From positions 735,161-799,160 of the forward strand of contig NZ_AZSJ01000007.1 of the NCBI RefSeq assembly GCF_000516555.1: a DNA stretch of 64,000 nt. The letters are read 5' to 3'. The DNA is from Afipia sp. P52-10. Lineage in GTDB: Bacteria > Pseudomonadota > Alphaproteobacteria > Rhizobiales > Xanthobacteraceae. A program made the translations under genes and the position numbers. Positions 51,098 to 61,246 of the stretch are shown here, in pieces (position 1 is the stretch's first letter; each line of letters opens with the position of its first letter). The notes beneath the pieces are model-generated. The model ran no database searches. It was not told the origin of the DNA and was given only the letters and a program-made list of their open reading frames with translations.

Positions 51098-53518
51098 TCA
51101 GTGGGCGGTAAGGCCCGCGTCGTCACCCGCCTCGGTCTTCGGTGGGATGGACTTGTCCTCCTCCCACTCGATCGGCTGAGGCTTGCGCACCAGCGCCCGG
51201 GCGATCACCTCGTCCATCCGCGACACAGGCACGATCTCCAGACCGCCCTTGATCGCATCCGGAATCTCGGTGAGATCCTTGGCATTGTCCTCGGGAATCA
51301 GCACCGTCTTGATACCGCCGCGCGCGGCAGCCAGGAGCTTCTCCTTCAGACCGCCGATCGGCAGCACCCGACCGCGCAGCGTGATCTCGCCTGTCATGGC
51401 GATATCGTGCCGCACCGGAATGCCGGTCAGGATCGAAACGATCGCGGTTGCCATCGCCACGCCGGCCGACGGGCCATCCTTCGGCGTCGCGCCTTCCGGC
51501 ACGTGCACGTGGATATCACGCCGATCGAACAGCGGCGGTTCGACACCGAAGGTGACCGCACGCGAGCGGACATAGGATGCCGCCGCGGAGATCGATTCCT
51601 TCATCACGTCGCGCAGGTTGCCGGTGACGGTCATGCGGCCCTTGCCGGGCATCATGACGCCTTCGATCGTCAGCAGCTCGCCGCCGACATCGGTCCACGC
51701 CAGACCTGTGACAACGCCGACCTGATCGTCGCTCTCGATCTCGCCGAAGCGATACTTCGGCACGCCGAGGAAGTCTTCGAGGTTCTTCTCGGTGACCTTG
51801 ACCGACTTCTTCTTCGAGATCATCAGCTCCTTCACCGCCTTGCGGGCCAGTGTCGAAAGCTCACGCTCGAGGTTACGCACACCCGCTTCACGGGTGTAGC
51901 GGCGGATCATCAAGAGCAGCGCGTCGTCGTCGATCGACCATTCCTTGGAATCGAGGCCATGCTTGGAGAGCGCGCTGGGGATCAAGTGCTTGCGCGCGAT
52001 CTCGACCTTCTCGTTCTCCGTGTAACCGGCGATCCGAATGATCTCCATGCGGTCCATCAGCGGGCCGGGAATATTCAGCGTATTCGCGGTCGTGATGAAC
52101 ATCACATTGGAAAGATCGTAGTCGACCTCCAGGTAGTGATCATTGAACGTCGCGTTCTGTTCGGGGTCGAGAACCTCGAGCAAAGCCGACGACGGATCGC
52201 CACGGAAGTCGGCGCCCATCTTATCGATCTCGTCCAAGAGGAAGAGCGGGTTCGCCGTCTTCGCCTTGCGCATCGACTGGATGATCTTGCCCGGCATCGA
52301 GCCGATATAGGTCCGGCGGTGACCGCGGATTTCCGCTTCGTCACGCACGCCGCCGAGCGACACGCGTACGAACTCACGGCCGGTCGCCTTGGCGATCGAC
52401 TTGCCGAGCGAGGTCTTGCCGACGCCCGGAGGGCCGACGAGACACAGGATCGGTCCGCTCAGCTTGTTGGCGCGGGACTGCACGGCAAGGTACTCGACGA
52501 TGCGGTCCTTGACCTTCTCGAGCCCATAGTGATCGCTGTCGAGCACCTCCTGCGCGGCATTGAGGTCCTTCTTGACCTTGGATTTCTTGCCCCACGGGAT
52601 CGACAGCAGCCAGTCGAGATAGTTGCGCACCACCGTCGCTTCCGCGGACATCGGCGACATCTGGCGCAGCTTCTTCAGCTCGTGCTGCGCCTTCTCCCGC
52701 GCTTCCTTGGAAAGCTTGGTCTTGGCAATCTTCTCTTCCAGATCAGACAGCTCGTCGCGACCTTCGTCGTCGCCGAGCTCCTTCTGGATCGCCTTCATCT
52801 GCTCGTTGAGGTAGTACTCGCGCTGGGTCTTCTCCATCTGGCGCTTGACGCGCGAGCGGATGCGCTTCTCGACCTGCAGCACCGAGATTTCGCTCTCCAT
52901 CAGACCCAGCACCTTTTCCATGCGCTGGGTGACGGACAACGTCTCCAGGATGCCCTGGCGATCCGGGATCTTGACTGCGAGATGCGAGGCGACGGTATCG
53001 GCGAGCTTGGCGAAATCCTTGATCTGCTGAACGACGCCGACGACCTCGGCGGAGATCTTCTTGTTCAGCTTCACGTAGTTTTCGAACTCGGACACGACCG
53101 AACGCGAGAGCGCTTCCGCCTCGATGCTATCGGTATCGCTGTCGGCGAGCGGCGTCGCCTCCGCCTCATAGAACTCAGCTCGCTCGGCATACTTGCCGAC
53201 CTTCGCGCGCGACAGGCCCTCGACCAGCACCTTCACGGTGTTGTCGGGGAGCTTCAAGAGCTGCAGCACGCTGGCGAGCGTGCCGACCTCATAAATCGAA
53301 TCCGGGCTCGGATCGTCATCGGACGCGTTCTTCTGCGTCGCGAGCATGATCAGCCCGTCGTTCTTCATCACCTCTTCGAGGGCGCGGATCGATTTCTCGC
53401 GGCCGACGAACAGCGGCACGATCATGTGCGGAAACACGACGATATCGCGCAGTGGAAGAACCGGATATGTGTTGCTTTCACCGTAGACGATGGACGGCCG
53501 GGGTTTGTTGGCAGTCAT
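51098..53518 (-). CDS. lon: ATP-dependent protease Lon
   Basis: Cytoplasmic AAA+ serine protease degrading misfolded and regulatory proteins. The 806-residue protein has the N-terminal LAN domain (TYPVLPLRDIVVFPHMIVPL), a coiled-coil region, Walker A GPPGVGKTS (about 363-371), Walker B LFLLDEIDK and the catalytic Ser in KDGPSAGVAMATA (about 684) with its partner Lys. I choose ATG 53518 (MTANKPRPSIVY); the frame is open to 53650 but the extra 44 residues lie in a region without family support. Confidence 0.97.
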   Translation of the reverse strand: MTANKPRPSIVYGESNTYPVLPLRDIVVFPHMIVPLFVGREKSIRALEEVMKNDGLIMLATQKNASDDDPSPDSIYEVGTLASVLQLLKLPDNTVKVLVEGLSRAKVGKYAERAEFYEAEATPLADSDTDSIEAEALSRSVVSEFENYVKLNKKISAEVVGVVQQIKDFAKLADTVASHLAVKIPDRQGILETLSVTQRMEKVLGLMESEISVLQVEKRIRSRVKRQMEKTQREYYLNEQMKAIQKELGDDEGRDELSDLEEKIAKTKLSKEAREKAQHELKKLRQMSPMSAEATVVRNYLDWLLSIPWGKKSKVKKDLNAAQEVLDSDHYGLEKVKDRIVEYLAVQSRANKLSGPILCLVGPPGVGKTSLGKSIAKATGREFVRVSLGGVRDEAEIRGHRRTYIGSMPGKIIQSMRKAKTANPLFLLDEIDKMGADFRGDPSSALLEVLDPEQNATFNDHYLEVDYDLSNVMFITTANTLNIPGPLMDRMEIIRIAGYTENEKVEIARKHLIPSALSKHGLDSKEWSIDDDALLLMIRRYTREAGVRNLERELSTLARKAVKELMISKKKSVKVTEKNLEDFLGVPKYRFGEIESDDQVGVVTGLAWTDVGGELLTIEGVMMPGKGRMTVTGNLRDVMKESISAAASYVRSRAVTFGVEPPLFDRRDIHVHVPEGATPKDGPSAGVAMATAIVSILTGIPVRHDIAMTGEITLRGRVLPIGGLKEKLLAAARGGIKTVLIPEDNAKDLTEIPDAIKGGLEIVPVSRMDEVIARALVRKPQPIEWEEDKSIPPKTEAGDDAGLTAH

Positions 53519-53864
53519 GGCCTTCGACTTCCTTTCTCTGTGCCCCCTTGTTCCGCAGCCCGCCCGCAGGACGCAACCGCCACAAGGTGCGAATGGACCG
53601 GTGGATTTGCCGTCTTGATGTGCTGGACCGGAACGGGCCCGCTCATCCACCGGGGTCTTAAATCAGCGAATCCAAAGCACTTTTTTGAATCGCTGCGGGC
53701 TATTAGGTGGCTATCCGATGGGGACGAGTCAAGGGAACCAGGCAATCGTCCGCAACCATTCCCTAACGTGCGCGTCACAGCTGCATCATAGTGCCTGCGC
53801 AACGCAAACGGGCGGTGCATTCGCAGACCGAATGCACCGCCCGCAGACTGGAACACAAGCGTCA
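53519..53864 (-). promoter_or_regulatory. clpX-lon intergenic region
   Basis: These 346 bases contain no gene. At 53810-53842 a perfect 14-bp inverted repeat (arms 53810-53823 and 53829-53842, 5-nt loop) stands 23 bases after the clpX stop and probably terminates or protects the clpX message, although no long T run follows. The lon promoter should lie in the rest; a TTGACT (on the minus strand, around 53726-53731) is a possible -35 element, without a clear partner. Confidence 0.45.
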
Positions 53865-55139
<1,275 letters not shown>

Positions 55140-55669
55140 TCTCTTCTCCGTCCGCCTCTCGTCTTACAGTTCTACCGGTCTTGCCCGTTTGGAGCTCCCC
55201 TATTTGGGAGCAATTCCTGTACCAAAAAGACCACCCGGCTCAGAGACTCTCACGAATCGTAATCATTACATCAGCCCCCTCACACACGGTCCATCCTAGT
55301 GGACCATGCTAGGCCCGTGATAATCAAGATTTAGCTAATGACTCCGGGGCTTCGCTGAGGTTCAAATCGGCTTTTAGGGCCTTTTCGTGCCGAGGTCTCA
55401 ACAATTCTCGTTCACATTTTACCGTTGCCGCCGCCCCGCCGTGGCGGAACAGCGCATCCGGCCCGATTTCCTCGTCCAGGCCGGCAAAATCCCATCGAAC
55501 ACCCACCCCGAACCGTCATGTTGCAGTCGAGCGGCCGTTTGAAGGCAGGATAGATGCGACGAAAAGGCTCTCGAAGGGAGCCTACCTCGCAGAGGCCGGT
55601 CCGGTGGTCGGTGCCGGACCGGGACCTTGAGTGTCTGCGCTCGCCGCACCTGGGGAATCGCTGGACCGA
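55140..55669 (-). other. clpP-clpX intergenic region
   Basis: These 530 bases have no supportable gene; the frames here are shadows of clpP. It holds several inverted repeats: a 6-bp stem with TTTT following on the minus strand (55559-55583; probable weak clpP terminator), a 9-bp stem at 55596-55622, and GGTCCA/TGGACC at 55288-55305. The long spacer suggests that clpX has its own promoter in addition to read-through from clpP. Confidence 0.4.
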
Positions 55670-56308
55670 TCAAGCAGCCTTCGAGGCGGAGGTCGGCTCG
55701 TCCGGACGCTTGTCGATCACCTTGTCGACCAGGCCGAACTCCTTGGCCATGTCGGCGGTGAGGAACTTGTCGCGTTCCAGCGCATCCTCGATCGCCTTGT
55801 ACGGCTGGCCCGTGTGCTTCACGTAGATCTCGTTCAGCCGCTTCTTCAGGTTCAGGATTTCCTGAGCGTGCAGCATGATGTCGGTCGCCTGACCCTGGAA
55901 ACCGCCGGACGGCTGGTGAACCATGATCCGTGCATTCGGCAGCGAGAAGCGCATGTCCTTCTCGCCAGCCGCCAGCAGCAGCGAGCCCATCGATGCCGCC
56001 TGTCCTGTACACAGGGTCGAAACCGGCGGGCGGATGAACTGCATGGTGTCGTAGATCGCAAGGCCCGACGTCACCACGCCGCCCGGCGAGTTGATGTACA
56101 TCGAGATTTCCTTCTTCGGGTTCTCGGCTTCCAGGAACAGGAGCTGGGCAACCACCAGCGTCGCCATGCCGTCTTCCACCGGACCGGTAATGAAGATGAT
56201 GCGCTCCTTCAGAAGGCGCGAGAAAATGTCGTAGGCCCGTTCGCCGCGGTTGGTCTGCTCGACGACCATAGGAACGAGATTCATGTAGGTTTCGACCGGA
56301 TCGCGCAT
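55670..56308 (-). CDS. clpP: ATP-dependent Clp protease proteolytic subunit
   Basis: Tetradecameric serine protease barrel that partners with ClpX or ClpA. The 212-residue protein has the full catalytic triad: S106 in [16 protein letters not shown]131 in [11 protein letters not shown] and D180 in ALERDKFL. The N-terminal processing peptide is short. It lies between tig and clpX. Confidence 0.97.
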   Translation of the reverse strand: MRDPVETYMNLVPMVVEQTNRGERAYDIFSRLLKERIIFITGPVEDGMATLVVAQLLFLEAENPKKEISMYINSPGGVVTSGLAIYDTMQFIRPPVSTLCTGQAASMGSLLLAAGEKDMRFSLPNARIMVHQPSGGFQGQATDIMLHAQEILNLKKRLNEIYVKHTGQPYKAIEDALERDKFLTADMAKEFGLVDKVIDKRPDEPTSASKAA

Positions 56309-56506
56309 GGCTCACCCAAAAATGTTGTGAAGCGACAGGCAGACAGCAACGGCAGCCGGACGAACGCTTCGTGATGCGGGACACTCAAGATATGGACCGA
56401 ATGGTCGTAAGCAAGATCAAGGCTCGGCCACACAAGTCAAGCGCAGCCAGTGACGATGGAAGCCGATTCGGTGGACCATCGCAAAGCCTGGATGAAAAAC
56501 AAATCC

Positions 56507-56525
56507 ACCCTATCGATCATAGGGT
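56507..56525. promoter_or_regulatory. perfect palindrome upstream of clpP
   Basis: ACCCTAT (56507-56513), five-base spacer, then ATAGGGT (56519-56525): perfect 7-bp arms, about 200 bases upstream of the clpP start. The size and symmetry suit a dimeric regulator, but no known motif is recognised. Confidence 0.4.
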
Positions 56526-56566
56526 TAACGTAATCTGCGCGACGCAAAAGCCAAGAGCTTCACGCA

Positions 56567-56601
56567 AAAGAAAGACGCCCCGGATACAGGTCCCGGGGCG
56601 C
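56567..56601 (-). terminator. Rho-independent terminator of tig
   Basis: A 9-bp stem (56575-56583 with 56593-56601, one G-U pair) with a 9-nt loop is followed on the minus strand by CTTTCTTTT. It starts 20 bases beyond the tig stop at 56622. Confidence 0.85.
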
Positions 56602-56621
56602 TTCTTCAGAGGTTCTTACGA

Positions 56622-57977
56622 TCAGGCGGCGGGTGCCGGATCTTCCTTGAACAGCTCCTCGCGGGTCACCGGCTTCTCATTGACCTTTGCGAGTTCGAGC
56701 AGGAAGTCCACCACCTTGTCTTCGAAGATCGGAGCGCGGAGCTGGGCCAGCATGGACGGGTTGTTGCGATAGTAATCCCAGACCTGCTTTTCCTGTCCAG
56801 GGAACTGACGCGCACGCTCGACCAGCGCGCGGCTCACTTCCTCGTCGGTCACCGTGATGTTGTTCTTCTCACCGATCTCCGACAGCACCAGCCCCAACCG
56901 GACGCGGCGGTCGGCGATCTTGCGATAGTCCTCCTGCGCCTTCTCTTCCGTGGTGTTCTCGTCGGCGAAGGTGCGGTTGACGGACTCCATCTCCTTCTTG
57001 ATCGACTCCCACATCAGGTCGAACTCCTGCTGCACGAGCGTCTGCGGCGGGTCGAACTTGTGGGTCTCGTCGAGCTGGTCGAGGAGCTGACGCTTCACCT
57101 TCTGCCGGGTGGCGCCATCGAACTCCTGACGAATCCGCGCACGGGCGGCTTCCTTCAGCTTGTCGAGCGACTCCAGGCCAAGCTTCTTGGCGAATTCGTC
57201 GTCCGGGGTGATCGCCTCGGGCGTTTCGATCAGGCTGGCCGTGGTGACGAACTCGGCGTCCTTACCCGCGAGCTTGTCGTTGCCGTAGTTGGTCGGGAAC
57301 GTCACCTTGAGCGTGCGGGTCTCGCCCTTGCCGATGCCGACAAGCTGATCCTCGAATCCCGGGATGAAGGTGTTCGATCCGATCACCACCGGAATGTTCT
57401 CGCTGGTGCCGCCCTCGAATGCTTCGCCGTCGATGGTGCCCTTGAAGCCGACAGTAACCCGGTCACCGGTCTCGGCCTTGGCGCCCTCGGCCTTTTCGGC
57501 GAACGGGCGATTCTGCTCGGCAATTCGTGCCACCGCCTCGTCGACATCCTTGTCGCTCACTTCGACCACGGGCTTATCGACCGAGAAGGATTTGAAATCG
57601 GCGAGTGCGATCGCCGGAATCACCTCGATCGCCACCGTGTAGTTCAGGTCCGACTTGCCATCGAGCAGCTTCTCGATCTCATCCTGCTCGGTCGGCAGGG
57701 TGACCTTGGGTTCGGTGGCGAGCTTGAAACCGCGCTCGGTGAAGATTTTGGTGTTGGTGTCGCGAACCATCTGGTCGATGGTTTCGGCCATCACGGACTT
57801 GCCGTACATCTTCTTCAGGTGACCGACCGGGACCTTGCCGGGGCGGAACCCGTTCATCCGCACCTTATCCTTCATGTCGGCCAGACGCTCGTCGACCTTG
57901 GCGTCGAGATCGGCGGCTGGGACGCTGATCTGGAACTCGTGTTTGAGACCTTCGGAGAGCGTTTCGTTCACTTGCAT
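56622..57977 (-). CDS. tig: trigger factor
   Basis: Ribosome-associated chaperone and prolyl isomerase. The 451-residue protein has the N-terminal ribosome-binding domain with the signature region [17 protein letters not shown] (about 44-60), a central FKBP-type domain (about 160-245; [20 protein letters not shown]) and the long helical C-terminal chaperone domain. It begins the tig-clpP-clpX-lon quality-control block. Confidence 0.97.
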   Translation of the reverse strand: MQVNETLSEGLKHEFQISVPAADLDAKVDERLADMKDKVRMNGFRPGKVPVGHLKKMYGKSVMAETIDQMVRDTNTKIFTERGFKLATEPKVTLPTEQDEIEKLLDGKSDLNYTVAIEVIPAIALADFKSFSVDKPVVEVSDKDVDEAVARIAEQNRPFAEKAEGAKAETGDRVTVGFKGTIDGEAFEGGTSENIPVVIGSNTFIPGFEDQLVGIGKGETRTLKVTFPTNYGNDKLAGKDAEFVTTASLIETPEAITPDDEFAKKLGLESLDKLKEAARARIRQEFDGATRQKVKRQLLDQLDETHKFDPPQTLVQQEFDLMWESIKKEMESVNRTFADENTTEEKAQEDYRKIADRRVRLGLVLSEIGEKNNITVTDEEVSRALVERARQFPGQEKQVWDYYRNNPSMLAQLRAPIFEDKVVDFLLELAKVNEKPVTREELFKEDPAPAA

Positions 57978-58088
57978 CGTATCAATCTTCTTCTCAAGTT
58001 GGCCCGTGTAAGACCCTGATAATCCTTCGCAAAGCGCTCACATCCATGCAAGCGCGCCCGGTCCGTCATATCGTCACTGCACGCAGTT

Positions 58089-58173
58089 TGGTGCGGGCGG
58101 AGGGACTCGAACCCCCACAACTTTCGTCACTGGAACCTAAACCCAGCGCGTCTACCAATTCCGCCACGCCCGC
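58089..58173 (-). tRNA. tRNA-Leu (anticodon TAG)
   Basis: An 85-nt class II tRNA with a long variable arm: acceptor GCGGGCG with CGCCCGC, D arm TGGCGGAATTGGTAGACGCG, anticodon stem CTGGG/TCCAG around TTTAGGT giving TAG, T arm with GGTTCGAGTCC, discriminator A, encoded CCA. Confidence 0.96.
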
Positions 58174-58337
58174 GAAGAGCACGATGTCCGGCGGCTCCGG
58201 CCGCGGGCGGCGGCTTATAACACGCGAAACAACGCCCGCAGCAAAAAAATGGTCCTGCGGCGGATCGCGCGCAAGCTTGCAACATCAAGCCCGCATCCGC
58301 GCTGGACAGGCAGAGACGAACATGATCCGCATCCGGG

Positions 58338-59654
58338 ATGCCTGATCGTCGCGCTTCCCCCTTTTCGTTGACCCGGCGGACCCTGTTCACCCTCGCTGGC
58401 GGCGCGCTTGCGCTGAACGCCAGAGCCGGTCATGGCCAGACCGCCACATCATCCCCGCAGCCGCTGCGCATGGAAAACGGCACCGTCCCGCTTCGTTCTG
58501 GCGCACCGGCGACCGTCGCCTGGCGCTTCACCCCCGAGGCGTTGGTGCTACCGCCCGCCACGGAGGGCGCACAGGTCGAACTGACGAACGCGTTACCCGG
58601 CTCGGTCCACCTCACCTGGCACGGTCTGGATGGCATGACCAGTGCCGAACCGCTCATAGCCCAGCCCGCATTCCAGCCGGGAACTTCCCGCAGGGCCGCG
58701 CTCCGGGCCAGCGGCACATATTTCCTCGAATCCCGCCTCGGCGGAGACCGCATGGATCGCCCTTTGCCGGGCGCCGCGCTCGTGGTCCGGGAAACTGCGC
58801 CGCCGGAAGTCGACCGCGACGAGGTTCTGCTGATCGAGGACTGGCGGCTGGCTGTTAATGGCACGCTGCTCACGCCGGGCCGCGATTCAAGCGATGCGAC
58901 AACGATCTACACCATCAACGGCAAGCGCGATTGGAACATCCTCACCCGTACCCATGAGCGGCTGAGGCTCCGCATCATCAACGGCTGCCATCGCGCTGTC
59001 ATCGCACTGAGAATCGACGGCCATGAACCACAGATCATCGCGATCGACGGTCGCCCGGCGGAGCCGTTTCCGGCGCGCGACGGCCGTATGATCCTTGCGC
59101 CCGGCGCACGGATCGACACCCTGATCGATGCGGTCAAACCGCCAAGGACGGTTTCGCCGATCCATCTGCACGACGGAACGTCGCCGAGACCGATCGCGAC
59201 GCTAAGCTATTCGGACGAATCTCCGGTCCGCAGCGCCCCGCTGTCGCCGGCTCAGCCGCTGCAGCGAAGCGGATTGCCCGCACGCCTGCCGCTGCAGGGC
59301 GCTCAGCGCTTCACGCTCTCATTTGGCGCCCAGGCCACCGAATGGCATCCGGCGGATGGGCTGTCGCTCACCCTCCCGCCGGCTTTCCGTGCGCGCCGAG
59401 GCCAGACCGTCGTTCTCGCCATCACCAACCATTCGCAGGCCCCCGCGACCTTCCACCTGCATGGCCACCCCTTTCGGCTGCTGGACCGGCTCGACGACGG
59501 CTGGAAACCGTTCTGGCTCGACACGCTCCTGTTCGATGCCGGACAGACCCACCGTATCGCTTTCCTGGCCGGGTATCCCGGCGCCTGGCTGCTGGAGTTC
59601 ATGGGTATCGCCTGGACAGCCCCGCGCCTTTTGCGCTGGTTCGCCGTCGCCTGA
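58338..59654 (+). CDS. Tat-exported multicopper-oxidase-fold protein lacking copper ligands (SufI/FtsP-like)
   Basis: A 438-residue protein with a twin-arginine signal (LTRRTLFTLAGGAL, residues 11-24) and three cupredoxin-like domains. The usual copper motifs are mostly broken: HWHG becomes TWHG (94-97), the Trp-Tyr-His-Ser-His block is replaced by FLESR (129-133), and the C-terminal His-Cys-His motif is missing (WLLEFMGIAW, 417-426); only HLHGH (373-377) remains. The domain-2 block LRLRIINGCHRAVIALRIDG matches the fold. E. coli FtsP (SufI) is the known member of this ligand-free type and acts at the divisome. A divergent multicopper oxidase is the alternative; oxidase activity is not expected. 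Confidence 0.8.
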   Translation: MPDRRASPFSLTRRTLFTLAGGALALNARAGHGQTATSSPQPLRMENGTVPLRSGAPATVAWRFTPEALVLPPATEGAQVELTNALPGSVHLTWHGLDGMTSAEPLIAQPAFQPGTSRRAALRASGTYFLESRLGGDRMDRPLPGAALVVRETAPPEVDRDEVLLIEDWRLAVNGTLLTPGRDSSDATTIYTINGKRDWNILTRTHERLRLRIINGCHRAVIALRIDGHEPQIIAIDGRPAEPFPARDGRMILAPGARIDTLIDAVKPPRTVSPIHLHDGTSPRPIATLSYSDESPVRSAPLSPAQPLQRSGLPARLPLQGAQRFTLSFGAQATEWHPADGLSLTLPPAFRARRGQTVVLAITNHSQAPATFHLHGHPFRLLDRLDDGWKPFWLDTLLFDAGQTHRIAFLAGYPGAWLLEFMGIAWTAPRLLRWFAVA

Positions 59655-59656
59655 GA

Positions 59657-61153
59657 TCAATAGGCGATCTCGAACGCATCGTAGAGACGGCGGAACACGG
59701 TGGGAAGCACCTCGGGCAAATCCTCCGCAATCAGTCCCGGACCAGCCTCGGCGCTGGCCTCGCCGTGCATCCACACGCCGATCGACGCTGCTTCGAACGC
59801 GCCGACACCCTGCGCCAGCATCGCACCGATGATCCCGGCAAGGACATCGCCCGACCCGGCGGTCGCAAGCCACGGCTTCGCGTTCGCGGCAATCGAGGCG
59901 CGTCCGTCGGGGGCAGCCACGACCGTATCGGCGCCCTTCAACACAACCACAGCGCCGGACCGCTCGGCGGCGAGCCACGCCCGCTCGAGCTTCGACAAGT
60001 CGGGCCGCTCGGCAATGTCGCCGAACAGCCGCCGGAACTCCCCCTCATGTGGCGTCAAGACGACGGCGCCTGCTTCGTCTGTCTTGATCGCCGCAAACAG
60101 GGCAGCAGGATCATCGGCAAAACTCGTCAACGCGTCGGCGTCGAGAACGACCCCGCGGTTCGCACCAATCGCCGTTAGCGCGAGATCACGCGTGCGCGCC
60201 CCGATCCCGCAGCCGGGGCCGACGACGCAGGCATTGAAGCGGCGATCCGCCAGCATCTCGGCAAACTCGACCGCGGTATCGATCGGCCGCACCATGACCG
60301 CCGTCAGGGCCGCTGCATTGACGGCCAGCGCCTCGCTTGGCGTCGCCAGCGTCACGAGCCCTGCCCCACCGCGCAGGGCAGCACGCGCCGACAACCGCGC
60401 AGCGCCTGTGGCTGCGACACCGCCGCAGGCGATAGCGGCATGCCCCCGCGCATACTTGTGCGCCTCCAATCCCGGCACCGGAAACGCTGCCTGCCATAGA
60501 TCCGGATCGTTCTCGAATAGGCGCACGCCGATCGTCTCGAGGACTCGCGCCGCTATGCCGATGTCGGCCACACGCACCCGCCCGCAATGCGCCCGGCCGG
60601 GCAACAGCAGATGCGCAGGCTTCTTGCGGAAGAAGGTGACGGTTTCGGTCGCTCGGACAGCCGTGCCCATGATCTGCCCGGTCGTTCCATTGATGCCGCT
60701 CGGCAGATCGACACTCAGCACCGGGGCGCCGTTCGCGTTGATCGCGCCGATAACCGCGTGCGGATCGCCCTTCACCGGCCGGTCCAGCCCCGCCCCGAAC
60801 AACGCATCCACGATCAGAGCCGGATGACCGAGCGCATCGGGGGCACAGGCCAGCACTGAGCCACTCCAGTCGCGCGCGGCCGCAGCAGCATCCCCTTTCA
60901 GCGTCTCGCGCTGACACAGCAGCATCACCGAAACATCGCAGCCAGCGGCTGCGAGCACCGTAGCCGCGACGAAGCCGTCGCCGCCATTGTTGCCACGCCC
61001 AGCGACCACGAGGATCGGCCCGCCACCGGCAAGGTCAGCCGCAGCTTCCGCGACCGCACGACCAGCCCGCTGCATCAGCATGTAGCCGTCGGTGCCGTCC
61101 GCAATCGTCAGCCGGTCGGCCTCTCCCATTTGCTGATTGGTCAGGATTTCCAT
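59657..61153 (-). CDS. nnrD: bifunctional NAD(P)HX epimerase / NAD(P)HX dehydratase
   Basis: Repairs hydrated NAD(P)H. The 498-residue protein fuses an N-terminal epimerase domain (YjeF_N; VVAGRGNNGGDGFVAATVL near residues 52-70) with a C-terminal ADP-dependent dehydratase of the ribokinase-like fold (about 225-498; GPGCGIGARTRD, VLTPHEGEFRRLFG, and TAGSGDVLAGIIGAMLAQG). Start at ATG 61153 with GGGGAG about 5 bases upstream; the frame runs on to 61705 without family similarity. Convergent with the cupredoxin gene, the stops being 2 bases apart. Confidence 0.94.
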   Translation of the reverse strand: MEILTNQQMGEADRLTIADGTDGYMLMQRAGRAVAEAAADLAGGGPILVVAGRGNNGGDGFVAATVLAAAGCDVSVMLLCQRETLKGDAAAAARDWSGSVLACAPDALGHPALIVDALFGAGLDRPVKGDPHAVIGAINANGAPVLSVDLPSGINGTTGQIMGTAVRATETVTFFRKKPAHLLLPGRAHCGRVRVADIGIAARVLETIGVRLFENDPDLWQAAFPVPGLEAHKYARGHAAIACGGVAATGAARLSARAALRGGAGLVTLATPSEALAVNAAALTAVMVRPIDTAVEFAEMLADRRFNACVVGPGCGIGARTRDLALTAIGANRGVVLDADALTSFADDPAALFAAIKTDEAGAVVLTPHEGEFRRLFGDIAERPDLSKLERAWLAAERSGAVVVLKGADTVVAAPDGRASIAANAKPWLATAGSGDVLAGIIGAMLAQGVGAFEAASIGVWMHGEASAEAGPGLIAEDLPEVLPTVFRRLYDAFEIAY

Positions 61154-61246
61154 CGGCTCCCCGGTCAGGATTGGCTTGCGGTGCCTCCTACATGCGCGAA
61201 CTCTAAAGAATTGGAAACGACTGCGCTGGCATAAGTTCCGCGCATA

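Noticed and set aside
51080..53791. 903-codon open frame on the plus strand opposite lon
   Set aside because: Shadow of lon: it covers the whole gene in antisense, and its composition (runs of Asp, Arg, His, Leu) reflects reversed lon codons.
57978..58088. Possible extra gene between tig and tRNA-Leu
   Set aside because: Only 111 bases, best explained as the tig promoter and tRNA 3' flank.
58322..58345. 7-codon ATG frame (MIRIRDA) overlapping the start of the cupredoxin gene
   Set aside because: Could be a coupling leader peptide, but it has no Shine-Dalgarno and could arise by chance.
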